Source of the DNA: Eubacteriales bacterium
Lineage (GTDB): Bacteria; Bacillota; Clostridia; Lachnospirales; Lachnospiraceae
Direction of reading: 5' to 3'
Length of the DNA: 55,173 nucleotides
Assembly (NCBI GenBank): GCA_030524225.1
Contig: JAUNGV010000014.1
Location: forward strand, 1 to 55,173
Positions 1 to 9,180 of this stretch are shown here, in pieces. The translations under genes were made by a program, and so were the position numbers. The notes beneath the pieces were generated by a model that was not told the DNA's origin, did not search any database, and saw only the letters and a program-made list of their open reading frames with translations. The first letter of the stretch is position 1; each line of letters opens with the position of its first letter.

Positions 1-50
1 CGACCTCTGCGTCCCGAACGCAGCGCTCTACCAAGCTGAGCCACGCTTCG
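1..50 (-). tRNA. tRNA-Pro (anticodon CGG), 3' part outside the window
   Basis: The reverse strand from base 50 reads as the 5' part of a tRNA. It has a 7-nt acceptor strand CGAAGCG, the D-arm GCTC...GAGC with a GG loop, and an anticodon stem CTGCG/CGCAG around the loop TTCGGGA. The anticodon CGG lies at bases 14-16. The C at position 1 is usual for bacterial tRNA-Pro. The T-arm and 3' acceptor strand lie beyond the window edge. The D-arm and anticodon arm are seen directly. Confidence 0.9.
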
Positions 51-257
51 ATTTTGTATCGCTTTTGGCGACACAAGAAATCATACAACAAAGCGGACGG
101 ATTGTCAACAGATTTTTTAAAAAATCGCAGAACCCAATCGCAAGAGCCACTCGCGAATTATAATTTGCAAGGTGGAATTCACTTTTTCAATTCACCTCCT
201 CGCCATACTCGCTCGAATGTATCGAATGAAATTTTAAACCCAAGTAACAGCCTCGCG

Positions 258-526
258 CTATTCGCAAGGTTGCGCTGTCGCGCTCTCCGTCGCTTCCAGA
301 ATTTCCTTTTCAGAGAGTCCCGTCAGAGCGGAAATCTGTGTAACAGAGCAATGGCGGGAGAGCATAGCGCGAACGAGCTGTTGCTGGCCTTGCTGCAGTC
401 CTTCCTGCAGTCCCTCCAAACGCCCATCTTCCCGCATAAATTCCCCGTACCGTTCCTGATTGTATTCGGTCAAGATCATATCGCATACCTCGCTTTTGTG
501 TTTGAGTAAATAGGGTGTCAGGATTC
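258..526 (-). pseudogene. Rpn-family (PD-(D/E)XK) nuclease/transposase, C-terminal remnant
   Basis: About 89 codons encode a recognisable tail of the Rpn/YhgA-like family. There is a short segment around LKHKSEVCDMILTEYN, then a charged EGLQEG/GQQQ repeat, then a small C-terminal helix-turn-helix-like end (SVTQISALTGLSEKEI). These features are typical of the C-terminus of the family, whose proteins usually run to about 300 residues. The N-terminal nuclease core is absent. The reading frame upstream of about base 526 runs into the end of rarA and shows no family resemblance, and no good start codon or ribosome binding site precedes the fragment. I read it as a decayed remnant of a mobile or recombination-promoting nuclease gene. 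Confidence 0.6.
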
Positions 527-550
527 CCTCTTGGCTGGCTGTCGATTTGT

Positions 551-1906
551 TTACGGTACCGGTTTTTTGTCGCCGCGGCCCTTTTGGCTCCGGGCCTGCC
601 GCTTCCATTCCAGAATCTGTTCCAGCCGCTGTGCATAGCGCGCCTCCAGCCCCTGGTCTGTGGGCAGATAGTAGCGGGTTCCGAGCAGCGAATCGGGCAG
701 GCACTGCATGTCGGTGAGCTTGTCTGCGGCGTCATGGGCGTACTGGTAGCCTTGTCCGTAGTGCAGATCCTTCATCAGTCTGGTGGGCGCGTTGCGGATG
801 ACGAGCGGCACCGGTTCTGCGAGATGCTGCATCGCGTCTGCTTTGGCGTGCTCGTAGGCGGTATAGAGAGCGTTGGATTTCGGGGCGAGCGAGAGATAGA
901 CAACGGCCTGCGTCAGGTGGACGCTGCACTCCGGCATTCCGAGGAAATGGCAGGCCTGATAGGCGGAGACAGCGGTCTCAAGAGCCCGAGGATCGGCGAG
1001 ACCGACGTCTTCACTGGCAAAACGGATCACACGGCGGGCGACGTAGAGAGGGTCTTCTCCCGCCTCAAGCATCCGGGCGAGCCAGTAGACGGCGGCGTCC
1101 GGATCGGAATTGCGCATCGATTTGTGGAGGGCGGAGATCAGGTTATAGTGCTCCTCGCCGGTTTTGTCGTAGAGCAGCGATTTTCTGGCGGTGCACTGTT
1201 CGATTGTCTCCGGCGTGACGGTGACGGCTCCTCTCTCATCCATTTCACCGTTCAGAACGACCATTTCCAGCGTGGAGAGAGCGGATCTGGCGTCTCCGTT
1301 TGCGAAACCGGCGATCAGGGACAGGGCGTCGTCGGAGATGCGGATGGTCTGATGACCGAAGCCCCGCGGATCGCGCAGGGCGCGCCGCAGCAGGGAGACG
1401 ATTTCCTCTGTTTTCAGCGCCTGCAGGACGAAGACCTTGCAGCGGGAGAGGAGAGCGCCGTTGATTTCAAAAGAAGGATTCTCCGTTGTGGCGCCGATCA
1501 GGATGATGCTGCCCTTTTCCACAAACGGAAGAAAGGCATCCTGCTGCGCTTTGTTGAAGCGGTGGATCTCGTCCACGAAAACGATGGTGCGCGCGCCGAG
1601 AAGGCGGTTGTTCTCCGCCTCCTGCATCACGGTGCGGATCTCTTTGATGCCGCTGGTGACGGCGGAGAAATCGATAAAAGAGGATTTGGTCTGATGGGCG
1701 ATAATGCGGGCGAGCGTCGTTTTGCCGACGCCGGGCGGTCCCCAGAAAATCATGGAGGAGATCTGGTCGCTCTCGATCAGACGGCGCAGCACCTTGCCGG
1801 GGCCGAGCAGATGCGTCTGACCGGCGTACTCCTCCAGCGTCTGCGGGCGGAGTCTTGCGGCCAGAGGCTGCGGAACGTTCTGTTCAAATAAGGTCATCTG
1901 ATTCAT
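551..1906 (-). CDS. rarA: Replication-associated recombination protein A (AAA+ ATPase, RarA/MgsA)
   Basis: The 451-residue product matches the length of the clamp-loader-like ATPases that act at stalled replication forks. The Walker A motif GPPGVGKT is at residues 56-63, Walker [10 protein letters not shown] at about 109-117, and a sensor segment [10 protein letters not shown] follows. The N-terminus [18 protein letters not shown] is typical of the family. The start at base 1906 is preceded by AGAAAGGCG at good spacing. The next in-frame ATG, three codons later, is less well placed. The gene is followed on the same strand only by the Rpn remnant. It appears to be transcribed alone or together with the MATE gene upstream. 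Assignment is by family motifs and is firm. Confidence 0.93.
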   Translation of the reverse strand: MNQMTLFEQNVPQPLAARLRPQTLEEYAGQTHLLGPGKVLRRLIESDQISSMIFWGPPGVGKTTLARIIAHQTKSSFIDFSAVTSGIKEIRTVMQEAENNRLLGARTIVFVDEIHRFNKAQQDAFLPFVEKGSIILIGATTENPSFEINGALLSRCKVFVLQALKTEEIVSLLRRALRDPRGFGHQTIRISDDALSLIAGFANGDARSALSTLEMVVLNGEMDERGAVTVTPETIEQCTARKSLLYDKTGEEHYNLISALHKSMRNSDPDAAVYWLARMLEAGEDPLYVARRVIRFASEDVGLADPRALETAVSAYQACHFLGMPECSVHLTQAVVYLSLAPKSNALYTAYEHAKADAMQHLAEPVPLVIRNAPTRLMKDLHYGQGYQYAHDAADKLTDMQCLPDSLLGTRYYLPTDQGLEARYAQRLEQILEWKRQARSQKGRGDKKPVP

Positions 1907-1952
1907 ATCATCGCCTTTCTGCGGAGCTTTTGTCCGCCGGAGAGGACATTAT

Positions 1953-2079
1953 GCGGGGAGTTCGACACACTGGCTGGCACATAACCGCAGGGAACTCGAC
2001 ACACCGGTTGGCACATAAACGCAGGGAATTCGACGCTCCGGCTGGCACATAAACGCAGGGAGTCCGATACTCCGGAGCC
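1953..2079. repeat. 34-bp tandem repeat, about 3.7 copies
   Basis: Three complete 34-bp units lie end to end at 1953-1986, 1987-2020 and 2021-2054, followed by a partial fourth at 2055-2079. Each unit starts GC(A/G)GGGA and contains the core CTGGCACATAA or a close variant. Units differ at a handful of positions. The array fills the gap between the MATE stop codon and the rarA start. It has no spacers and so is not CRISPR. Confidence 0.85.
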
Positions 2080-3447
2080 TCAGACCGTCGGGGATTCGCG
2101 TCGCGCCGCCAGACGTTTTTCAATCTGTTTCGCAATATACTTCCAGGAAAATCCGGTAAAGACCGCCGCGCCGACCCACGCCGCGGGATCGCAGAAGCAG
2201 GCCAGCGGATAGCTCAGAAGCTGCATGGCGATCAGAGCGACGACCATACGGGCGATCAGTTCGACCACGCCTCCCATCATCGGCAGGAAGCCGTATCCGC
2301 AGCCTTGCATGATGTTGCGGAAAATAAAAATGGTGCTGAGCGGAACGTAGAAGACCGCGCAGAGATAGATATATGTCTTGGCCCAGGGCATCATGGCTTC
2401 CATATCGACGTCACCGGAGAAGAAGAGACCGAGGCTGGGCTGCAGGAACAGGCAGACGAGTACGGCGGCGATGAGCGCGTAGACGGCGCTGCACAGGAGG
2501 GCGGCGCGGACACCGGCTTTGAGACGGCCAAAGTCGCCTTTTCCGTAATTCTGTCCGCCGTAGCTGGCCATGGTCTGCCCCATCGCGATCATCCCCTGGG
2601 TGACGAGATTCTGGAGCTTGCTCGCCGCGGTGAAAGAGGCGACTGCCGTCGAGCCGAACAGATTGATGGCAGCCTGCATAATCATAGTGCCGGATGCGGT
2701 GATGGCGAACTGAAACGCCATGGGAATCCCCATGGAGAGCTGGTGGCGGCTGTCCTGCCCGTTCAGACGCCAGTGCGTGCGTTCCGGCGCGAGGGCGGGC
2801 GCCTTTTTATAAATGTAGAAGAGGCAGAGCACGGCGGAAATCCCCTGGGAGAGATTCGTCGCAACGGCGGCTCCCGCCACTCCCATGTGGAAATTGATGA
2901 TAAAGAGCAGATCGAGAGCGACGTTCAGGCAGGCCGAGAAGACCAGGAAGAAGAGCGGCACCTGGCTGTTGCCGATCGCGCGCAGATAGGAGGAGAACAG
3001 GTTGTAAAAAATGTTGACGATCATCCCCGCGCTGATCAGAACGATATAGGTGTAGGCGTCGTCAAAAATATCCTCCGGCGTATTCATCAGTCGCAGGAGA
3101 GGGCGCATGCCGAGCACACTGATCACGGTCAGCAGAATGGTGGCGAGCAGGGCAAGCAGAATCCCGTTGGCGACGCTGCGGCGCACGCCGTCGATATCCT
3201 TTGCTCCGTACCGCTGTGAGGTCAGTACGGAGAAACCGGCGGTGATGCCCTGTGAGAAGCCGATCAGGAGGAACATAATGGTTCCGGTCGATCCGACGGC
3301 GGCCAGAGCGTTCGCGCTGACAAACCGCCCCACGATGATGGTGTCGGCCATGTTATAGAGTTGCTGAAACACATTTCCGATGATCAGCGGAATGGTAAAT
3401 CTGAGTATAATGGACAGCGGCCTGCCCTGTGTCATATCCTGTTCCAT
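2080..3447 (-). CDS. MATE family multidrug/Na+ antiport protein
   Basis: The protein of 455 residues is a polytopic membrane transporter of the MATE family. Its start carries the typical segment PLSIILRFTIPLIIGNVFQQ followed by YNMADTIIVGRFVS. About twelve hydrophobic segments alternate with short loops, in two halves. It is expected to export organic cations or drugs in exchange for Na+ or H+. The reading frame extends 36 codons further upstream. I chose the ATG at 3447 because GGGAGAGA lies 7 nt upstream and because family members begin with a few polar residues before helix 1. The gene is on the same strand as rarA, separated by the 34-bp repeats. Substrate is unknown. Confidence 0.88.
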   Translation of the reverse strand: MEQDMTQGRPLSIILRFTIPLIIGNVFQQLYNMADTIIVGRFVSANALAAVGSTGTIMFLLIGFSQGITAGFSVLTSQRYGAKDIDGVRRSVANGILLALLATILLTVISVLGMRPLLRLMNTPEDIFDDAYTYIVLISAGMIVNIFYNLFSSYLRAIGNSQVPLFFLVFSACLNVALDLLFIINFHMGVAGAAVATNLSQGISAVLCLFYIYKKAPALAPERTHWRLNGQDSRHQLSMGIPMAFQFAITASGTMIMQAAINLFGSTAVASFTAASKLQNLVTQGMIAMGQTMASYGGQNYGKGDFGRLKAGVRAALLCSAVYALIAAVLVCLFLQPSLGLFFSGDVDMEAMMPWAKTYIYLCAVFYVPLSTIFIFRNIMQGCGYGFLPMMGGVVELIARMVVALIAMQLLSYPLACFCDPAAWVGAAVFTGFSWKYIAKQIEKRLAARRESPTV

Positions 3448-3566
3448 GAGTCTCTCCCTGCCGGAGCGTTCTTTGCGTGGGTCGCCAGAGCGCGCCGGGA
3501 CATTTGCAAAGGCGGTTTCCGGCTGCGGTGCGATAGTCTTGTAACGCTCCTTCACAAAACTGCCGC

Positions 3567-3598
3567 CCTGAAACTATGGTGTCGGGCATAGTTTCAGG
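3567..3598. promoter_or_regulatory. 12-bp perfect inverted repeat upstream of the MATE gene
   Basis: CCTGAAACTATG (3567-3578) and its exact reverse complement (3587-3598) are separated by 8 nt. The site lies 120 bp upstream of the MATE start and 41 bp downstream of the phosphatase stop. It could be an operator for the exporter gene. On the minus strand it could also act as a weak terminator after the phosphatase, with TTTTG a few bases further on. The sequence does not decide between these. Confidence 0.5.
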
Positions 3599-3638
3599 AT
3601 TCTTTTCTGTCTGAGTCTGAGAATGGTGGTGCGGGCGT

Positions 3639-4289
3639 CTACGCCTGCTCCATCAGGTCTGCGACCTTTTCCGGAACATCGCCCATCGGGAGTTCCGAAC
3701 CGCGGCTGTGGTTGGTGATGGAAAAGCGGCCGTCCTCCAGCGTCAGTTCATACCACGCGCAGTTGCCGACGGGTGGCTGCCAGAAGGTGTCCAGATCGAG
3801 TGCATGCAGAGTGACAAGCATTGCGCGGATCGTGCCGCCGTGACAGACGGTGAGAATCGTATCGGCGGGCCGGGTGCGCCGCATTTCCTCGAGAAAGGAG
3901 GAGCAGCGCTGTACCAGATGGAGGATGCTCTCCGCGCCTGCGGGCGGGACGTAATTGCCGGCGTCGCACATCAGCGCGTGGAATTTGGAAGGCTCCATGC
4001 AGTCCCACGTTTTGCCTTCGAGCGGGCCGAAGCTTTGTTCCTTGAGGCGATCGTCCGTCAGAATGCGGCTGCGGTCCCAGCCGGAGGCCAGCTGTGCCGT
4101 GTGCAGAGCGCGACCCTGCGGACTGGAGTAAACCTTGTCAAAAAGAATGCCGCGCCGGACAAAGTCATCATGTGCCGCCTGTGCCTGCGCGATACCGGCA
4201 TCATTCAGCGGAACCTCGATCTGTCCCTGGAAAATGCCGCCTTTTTTGTTGACGGCGGTCTCGCCGTGACGAAGTAAGTAAAGTTTCAT
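3639..4289 (-). CDS. Histidine phosphatase family protein (phosphoglycerate-mutase-like)
   Basis: The 216-residue protein starts with the catalytic signature LLRHGETAVN, with the phospho-accepting histidine at residue 8. It carries the second active-site histidine in the motif VCHGGTIRAML. These define the histidine phosphatase superfamily branch 1. Members include cofactor-dependent phosphoglycerate mutases, alpha-ribazole phosphatases and broad-specificity phosphatases. The length and the sequence GIFQGQIEVPLNDAG favour a phosphatase of the CobC/GpmB-like group over a glycolytic mutase. The substrate cannot be read from the sequence. No cobalamin genes are nearby, so a metabolic housekeeping role is the more cautious reading. 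Confidence 0.85.
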   Translation of the reverse strand: MKLYLLRHGETAVNKKGGIFQGQIEVPLNDAGIAQAQAAHDDFVRRGILFDKVYSSPQGRALHTAQLASGWDRSRILTDDRLKEQSFGPLEGKTWDCMEPSKFHALMCDAGNYVPPAGAESILHLVQRCSSFLEEMRRTRPADTILTVCHGGTIRAMLVTLHALDLDTFWQPPVGNCAWYELTLEDGRFSITNHSRGSELPMGDVPEKVADLMEQA

Positions 4290-4564
4290 GGAGTCATTCC
4301 CCCTTGTTTCACTGTATGATGATCGTGCGCTGGAGTCTGCGCAGATGATAATGCTACCCGCAACATGACGTCTGCACAGATCATATCTGCATCATGACGC
4401 CTGTCCGGATTATGGCAGTCATGGCGGATCGTTGTGCCGTACTTATGAAATACTACTTTTTGCGCCGCACTGCAAGCGATTTGTATGCGGCGCAGGGAAG
4501 TTTTGGCGGTTTTGGCGGAAATAGCAGGCTGCCGTCTGACTGGAACGAAAACAGAAGGAAAACA
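4290..4564. other. Intergenic region, no gene seen
   Basis: This lies between the phosphatase start and the methyltransferase terminator. It contains short imperfect direct repeats (CATGACGTCTGC at about 4366 and CATGACGCCTGT at about 4395) and several small inverted repeats. The promoter of the phosphatase gene should lie here on the minus strand. No convincing -35/-10 pair was found. Open frames in this stretch lack ribosome binding sites and protein-like composition. Confidence 0.5.
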
Positions 4565-4595
4565 GAAAAAAAGCGTCATCCGCAAGATGACGCTT
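4565..4595 (-). terminator. Rho-independent terminator after the rRNA methyltransferase gene
   Basis: On the minus strand a 10-bp perfect stem, AAGCGTCATC with its complement (4571-4580 and 4586-4595), closes a 5-nt loop. It is followed by a run of seven to eight T residues (4565-4572). It lies about 90 bp downstream of the methyltransferase stop codon. The structure is textbook and directly visible. Confidence 0.9.
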
Positions 4596-4684
4596 GCATC
4601 GGGACTGTGCGATTGTTTCTTTTTGCACGCCTGAACGATATAAAATCTTATTGCAGGGTCAGTCAGCGGCAGCGCTCCCGTCGT

Positions 4685-5935
4685 TTACCGTTCCTCACAC
4701 ACCTGAAAAATATAGAATTTCAGATAGTACGATTCGTCCGACGCCCAGAGAATCGGGTGGTCTGGGGCCTGTGTGCGGAATTCTACCTGACGCAGGCGCC
4801 TGTGTGCGTCGCGGGCGGCCTCTGCGATGGTTCTGGCAAAGAGCTCCGGATCCATAAAGTGCGAACAGGAGCAGGTCGCGAGGAATCCCCCGTCTTTGAC
4901 GAGCGCCATGCCGCGCCGGTTGATCTCGCGGTATCCCCGGGCGGCAGCCTTGATGGAACTGCGGGATTTCGTGAAGGCGGGCGGATCCAGAATCACAACG
5001 TCGTAGCGCCGTCCCTCCTGCGCCAGCTGTGGCAGGAGATCGAAGACATCGGCGCAGAGGCAGTCGACGCGGTCCTCCACGCCGTTGAGAGCCGCGTTTT
5101 CCCGGGCCTGTGCGACGGCGAGATCAGAGGCGTCCACGGCGGTCACATGCGCCGCGCCTGCGATTGCGGCGTTTAAGGCAAAAGAGCCGGTGTGCGTGAA
5201 GCAGTCGAGAACGTCCGCACCACGGCACAGACGCTGGATGGCGCGCCGGTTCTCCTTCTGGTCGAGGAAAAATCCGGTTTTCTGACCGTTCTCCACATCG
5301 ACGAGATAACGGACGCCGTTTTCCATGATCTGTACCTTTGTCTCAAAGGGATCGCTGAGAAATCCGCAGAAACGCTCCATGCCTTCTTTCTCACGCACCT
5401 TGGCGTCGCTTCGCTCGTAAATGCCGCGCACCGGAATGCCGTCAGAGGCGAGCGCGCGCACGAGAGCGGCCAGCAGGATCGGTTTTAAGCGGTCGATGCC
5501 GAGCGCGAGAGATTCGACGACGAGGATATCCTTGTATTTGTCCACGGTCAGCCCGGGGAGAAAGTCCGCCTCGCCGAAGATCACGCGGCAGCTGCCGACA
5601 TCGATTACCTTCTTGCGGTACTCCCAGGCGGCGCGGACGCGCTGCGTCAGAAAAGCGGGGGTAATGATATCCTCTTTCCGGCGGGAGAGCATGCGGATGC
5701 GGATTTTGGAGCGGCCGTTGTAAAAGCCGTAGCCGAGGAAATAGCCGTCGTAGTCCGCGACGGAGAGAATATCACCGTTGTCACAGGATCCCTCCACGCG
5801 GTCGATCTCATTGTCATAGATCCACAGTCCGCCGGATTTAAGGAGACGGCCTTCGCCGCGGCGTAGGTATGCGGTCGCTCCGCAGGCGAGATCAGCAGTA
5901 GAGGTGGTGTCGATATTGTCGGTGATCCAGGGCAT
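4685..5935 (-). CDS. Class I rRNA large-subunit methyltransferase (RlmI-type, COG1092)
   Basis: The protein of 416 residues is an AdoMet-dependent methyltransferase of the RlmI/YccW type. An N-terminal PUA-like RNA-binding domain (LRRGEGRLLKSGGLWIYDNEI, about residues 20-95) is followed by a central region and the catalytic domain. That domain has motif I VLDCFTHTGSFALNAA and the motif ILDPPAF that positions the target base. RlmI methylates a cytosine C5 in 23S rRNA, and this protein probably acts on rRNA too. The frame is open further upstream. The ATG at 5935 has AGAGG at 6-nt spacing, whereas the ATG at 5941 directly abuts it. The gene follows the superoxide reductase gene on the same strand after a short gap, so the two probably form an operon. 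Confidence 0.88.
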   Translation of the reverse strand: MPWITDNIDTTSTADLACGATAYLRRGEGRLLKSGGLWIYDNEIDRVEGSCDNGDILSVADYDGYFLGYGFYNGRSKIRIRMLSRRKEDIITPAFLTQRVRAAWEYRKKVIDVGSCRVIFGEADFLPGLTVDKYKDILVVESLALGIDRLKPILLAALVRALASDGIPVRGIYERSDAKVREKEGMERFCGFLSDPFETKVQIMENGVRYLVDVENGQKTGFFLDQKENRRAIQRLCRGADVLDCFTHTGSFALNAAIAGAAHVTAVDASDLAVAQARENAALNGVEDRVDCLCADVFDLLPQLAQEGRRYDVVILDPPAFTKSRSSIKAAARGYREINRRGMALVKDGGFLATCSCSHFMDPELFARTIAEAARDAHRRLRQVEFRTQAPDHPILWASDESYYLKFYIFQVCEER

Positions 5936-5951
5936 AGGCATCCTCTTTTCT

Positions 5952-6365
5952 TTATACTTTCTCTTCCAGCGGCAGCTTTGCGATCCAGAGGCCGTGAAGA
6001 TTGCAGTAGGCGTAGACGGCAAGCGGCACGCCGCCGTTCAGATCAAATGTGGTCTCGGGCTTATCACCGGGCTTGAAATAGCGCTTGTACTCGCCGGTTC
6101 TCGTCTGAATGGCGATCCACTCGATATAGTGCTCTTTGAGCATCGGATGCGCTGCCGTGCCGACGCGGACGTTGATGTGCGTGCCGACCTGCGTCACGAC
6201 CGGAATATGCTTTTCATGCGCTGCCTCGACAGTATTCGGCACGAGGCGCTCCATCGGTGCGCCGCAGCACATCACCTTACTTCCGTAAGAGTGAAGCATC
6301 TGCACGACTGCGCCGCACTTGGGACAGCGGTAAAACTCCAGCTGTTTGAATCGTTCCAGAACCAT
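5952..6365 (-). CDS. dfx: Desulfoferrodoxin (superoxide reductase, two-iron type)
   Basis: The 137-residue protein reduces superoxide to hydrogen peroxide without producing oxygen, which suits an anaerobe. Residues 11-35 form a rubredoxin-like iron site with C14xxC17 and the vicinal C33C34. The catalytic iron site is complete: H53 in EKHIP, H73 in HPM, H79 in EHYIEW, and C121/H124 in CNLHG. The presence of both sites makes it the class I desulfoferrodoxin form and not the shorter neelaredoxin form. GGAAAGGAG lies upstream of the start at good spacing. The gene leads a probable two-gene unit with the rRNA methyltransferase. Confidence 0.95.
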   Translation of the reverse strand: MVLERFKQLEFYRCPKCGAVVQMLHSYGSKVMCCGAPMERLVPNTVEAAHEKHIPVVTQVGTHINVRVGTAAHPMLKEHYIEWIAIQTRTGEYKRYFKPGDKPETTFDLNGGVPLAVYAYCNLHGLWIAKLPLEEKV

Positions 6366-6741
6366 GGGTATGCTCCTTTCCCGCTTTTGATGCGCGGTCC
6401 CCTTTTATGAAGGTATATTATGGTCTCCGCGCCGTTTCGATCGTCCGCAAACCGGCCATGGGCAGGCGGACAGAGGCGATTCGATTGCGCAGAGAACTCC
6501 TATCTACTTAATTTACACCCCGGCGCTGTTTTCGTCCATAGGAAAAAAGCAAAGGAGAAGAGACTGCGGTCAAATTGCCTTACAAAAATACCATAGCAGT
6601 TGTCAAAATGACATAGAAAAATCCTGATAAATGTAATAAAGTAAAGAAAACTGCCCTGCGCTTCTGCCGGTCGGAAGTCCTGCAGGCAAGGGCGCGGAAA
6701 ACCGGAATCAATAGGGAACAAATACAGGAAAGGAACGGGCT
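6366..6741. other. Divergent intergenic region between dfx and the alpha-galactosidase gene
   Basis: This 376-bp stretch must hold the dfx promoter (minus strand) and the alpha-galactosidase promoter (plus strand). A small inverted repeat TGTCA-AAA-TGACA lies at 6601-6613 within an AT-rich stretch and overlaps a possible -35 element TTGTCA. It could be an operator. AGGAAAGGA near 6728 is the galactosidase ribosome binding site. No gene is seen here. Confidence 0.45.
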
Positions 6742-9084
6742 ATGGCGATTTTATTTGATGAAAAACAGGGGATTTTCAAACTCGATACAGATCGGACGAC
6801 GTATCTGATCGGACTGACGCAGGAGGGATATGTCGGACATCTTTACTATGGAAAAAAGCTGACGCATCCCTGCGGGGGATATCTGCTGCGGACGCAGGAG
6901 CCGCCCTTTACGCCTTCAGTGTACAAGAGAGAGAAGGCGGCGTTTCTCGACTCTTTCCCGGCGGAATATCCGACGGGGGGAATCGGAGATTACCGCAAGA
7001 GCTGCCTCGATATCAGGAATGTGGGAGGACAAAGGGGAGCGGAGCTTCACTATGTCTCTCACACGATCACGAAAGGAAAACCTGCGCTGAAGGGGCTTCC
7101 GGCTTCCTTCGGCACGGAGCAGGAGGTGGAGACGCTCAGCCTTGTCTGTGAGGATTCCGTGCTCTCTCTCCGGGTGGTGCTGCTGTACTCCGTGTTTGCG
7201 GCTGAGGATGTGATTACGCGCAGCGCGCGGATCGAGAACGGCGGGCAGGAAACACTGACCGTGGAGAAGGCGTACAGCGCCTGCCTCGATATGGACAACC
7301 GCGGTTTTGAAATGATGACGCTGACCGGAGGCTGGGCGAGAGAGAGACAGATCCAGAGAAATAAGGTGCAGTACGGCACGCAGCTCGTCTCCACGATCCG
7401 TGGAAAATCGAGCCATCAGGAGCATCCGTTCCTGGCTCTCGTGACGCCGGAGACGACGCAGGAGAATGGAGAGGCGTACGCGATGCATTTCGTCTATTCC
7501 GGCAACTTCAAGGCGTTGGCGGAGCTGTCGCAGTTCGATATGGTACGGATGGCGATGGGCATCAATGAGGAGGACTTTGCGTGGAAGCTGGAGCCCGGCG
7601 CGCAGTTCCAGACGCCGGAGGCGGTGCTCGTCTACTCTGCGCAGGGACTGGGGCAGATGACGCGGTCGTTCCACGATTTTTACAGAAATCATATGATCCG
7701 CAGCAAATATCTGCACGAGCTGCGTCCGGTGCTGATTAACAACTGGGAGGCGACGTATTTCGATTTTGACACCGATAAGCTGCTGGAACTGGCGCGGGCG
7801 GCCAAAGAAACCGGGATCGAGATGCTCGTCATGGACGATGGCTGGTTCGGACACCGGAACAATGACGACTCTTCGCTGGGCGACTGGACGGTGAACGAAG
7901 AGAAACTGCGCGGCGGTCTGCCGCATCTCGTTGAAGAGGTCAAGAAGCTGGGACTCAAATTTGGAATCTGGTTCGAGCCGGAGATGATCTCTCCGGACTC
8001 CGATCTCTACCGTGCGCATCCTGACTGGGCGCTGCAGATCGGGGGCAGAGAGGCGACACAGAGCCGTCAGCAGTACGTGCTCGATCTCTCGAGAGAAGAG
8101 GTACGGGAGCACGCTTACGAATCCGTGGCGCGGATTCTGCGCAGCGCTCCGATTGATTATGTGAAATGGGACATGAACCGGGAACTGAGCGATATCGGCA
8201 GCGCGGCATGGCCTGCGGATCAGCAGAGCGAGCTCTTCCACCGGTATGTATTGGGCGTCTATGAGATTCAGGAGAGGCTGGTGACGGAATTCCCGGATCT
8301 GCTGCTGGAGAACTGCTCGGGCGGCGGCGCGCGTTTTGATCCCGGCATGCTCTATTACAGCCCGCAGATCTGGTGCTCGGATGACAATGACGCGATCGAG
8401 CGCCTGCGGATTCAGGAGGGAACGGCGCTCTGCTACCCGCTCTCGACGATGGGGGCGCATATCGCGGATTCCCCGTACGGGATGACCGGGCGCGAGACTT
8501 CGATGGCGACCCGTGCGGCAGTGGCGCTGGCGGGGACGTTCGGCTATGAGATGGATATCACGGAAATCCCTGAGGAGGAAAGGGCGCAGATTCCGGGACA
8601 GGTGGCGCTCTATCACAAGTACCATATGCTGATGGCGGAGGGGGATTACTACCGCGTGCACTCATGGGATGACAGAGAGCCGTACGACTGCTATCTCGTC
8701 GTCGCCAAGGATAAATCGGAAGCGCTCGTCACCTTCGTGCAGGTGCTGGGCCGTCCGAATCAGCACAGCCGGATTATCCGCCTGAAAGGGCTGGAGGCGG
8801 ACGCGGCGTATGCAGTGGAGCGCGTGGCGTTGACGCCCGGAGAGGTACAGCAGAAAGAAGAGGCGGACGCGGCGAAGGCGAACGGACAGAGCGCGGCGGA
8901 TACGGTAGAAGAAAGCGGACAGACTGTGGCGGAGGCAGCAGGCACTGCGGCTTCGGGAAGCGGCGTGGTCACGACAGTCCGGAACAGCGTACTCTATGGC
9001 GATGAGCTGATGCAGTGCGGCCTGCTGGTGACGAATGAGCCGGGTGATTTCGCGGCGCGGCTGTATCATCTGGTGAGACAGTAG
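6742..9084 (+). CDS. Alpha-galactosidase, glycoside hydrolase family 36
   Basis: The enzyme has 780 residues and no signal peptide, so it acts in the cytoplasm on imported alpha-galactosides such as melibiose or raffinose-type sugars. An N-terminal beta-sandwich domain (about 1-320) precedes the TIM barrel. The barrel carries MDDGWFGHR and the nucleophile motif YVKWDMNR with D477. The acid/base motif WCSDDNDAIERL has D547. The spacing of these aspartates matches GH36 alpha-galactosidases. Unusually, residues about 700-750 in the C-terminal domain hold an Ala/Glu/Gly/Ser-rich insert that looks disordered. The gene stands alone, with a strong terminator downstream. Confidence 0.93.
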   Translation: MAILFDEKQGIFKLDTDRTTYLIGLTQEGYVGHLYYGKKLTHPCGGYLLRTQEPPFTPSVYKREKAAFLDSFPAEYPTGGIGDYRKSCLDIRNVGGQRGAELHYVSHTITKGKPALKGLPASFGTEQEVETLSLVCEDSVLSLRVVLLYSVFAAEDVITRSARIENGGQETLTVEKAYSACLDMDNRGFEMMTLTGGWARERQIQRNKVQYGTQLVSTIRGKSSHQEHPFLALVTPETTQENGEAYAMHFVYSGNFKALAELSQFDMVRMAMGINEEDFAWKLEPGAQFQTPEAVLVYSAQGLGQMTRSFHDFYRNHMIRSKYLHELRPVLINNWEATYFDFDTDKLLELARAAKETGIEMLVMDDGWFGHRNNDDSSLGDWTVNEEKLRGGLPHLVEEVKKLGLKFGIWFEPEMISPDSDLYRAHPDWALQIGGREATQSRQQYVLDLSREEVREHAYESVARILRSAPIDYVKWDMNRELSDIGSAAWPADQQSELFHRYVLGVYEIQERLVTEFPDLLLENCSGGGARFDPGMLYYSPQIWCSDDNDAIERLRIQEGTALCYPLSTMGAHIADSPYGMTGRETSMATRAAVALAGTFGYEMDITEIPEEERAQIPGQVALYHKYHMLMAEGDYYRVHSWDDREPYDCYLVVAKDKSEALVTFVQVLGRPNQHSRIIRLKGLEADAAYAVERVALTPGEVQQKEEADAAKANGQSAADTVEESGQTVAEAAGTAASGSGVVTTVRNSVLYGDELMQCGLLVTNEPGDFAARLYHLVRQ

Positions 9085-9180
9085 GGGATGAGCGCAAAGT
9101 GCTTTTGTTTTTAAAGGTTTTGGAAGGGACTGCCATTCGACTGCACTGGGCGGAAAAGAAGAATTTGCCGGTGCGGCTTC

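Noticed and set aside
1953-2079. CRISPR array
   Set aside because: The 34-bp units are directly adjacent, with no unique spacers, and no cas gene is in the window.
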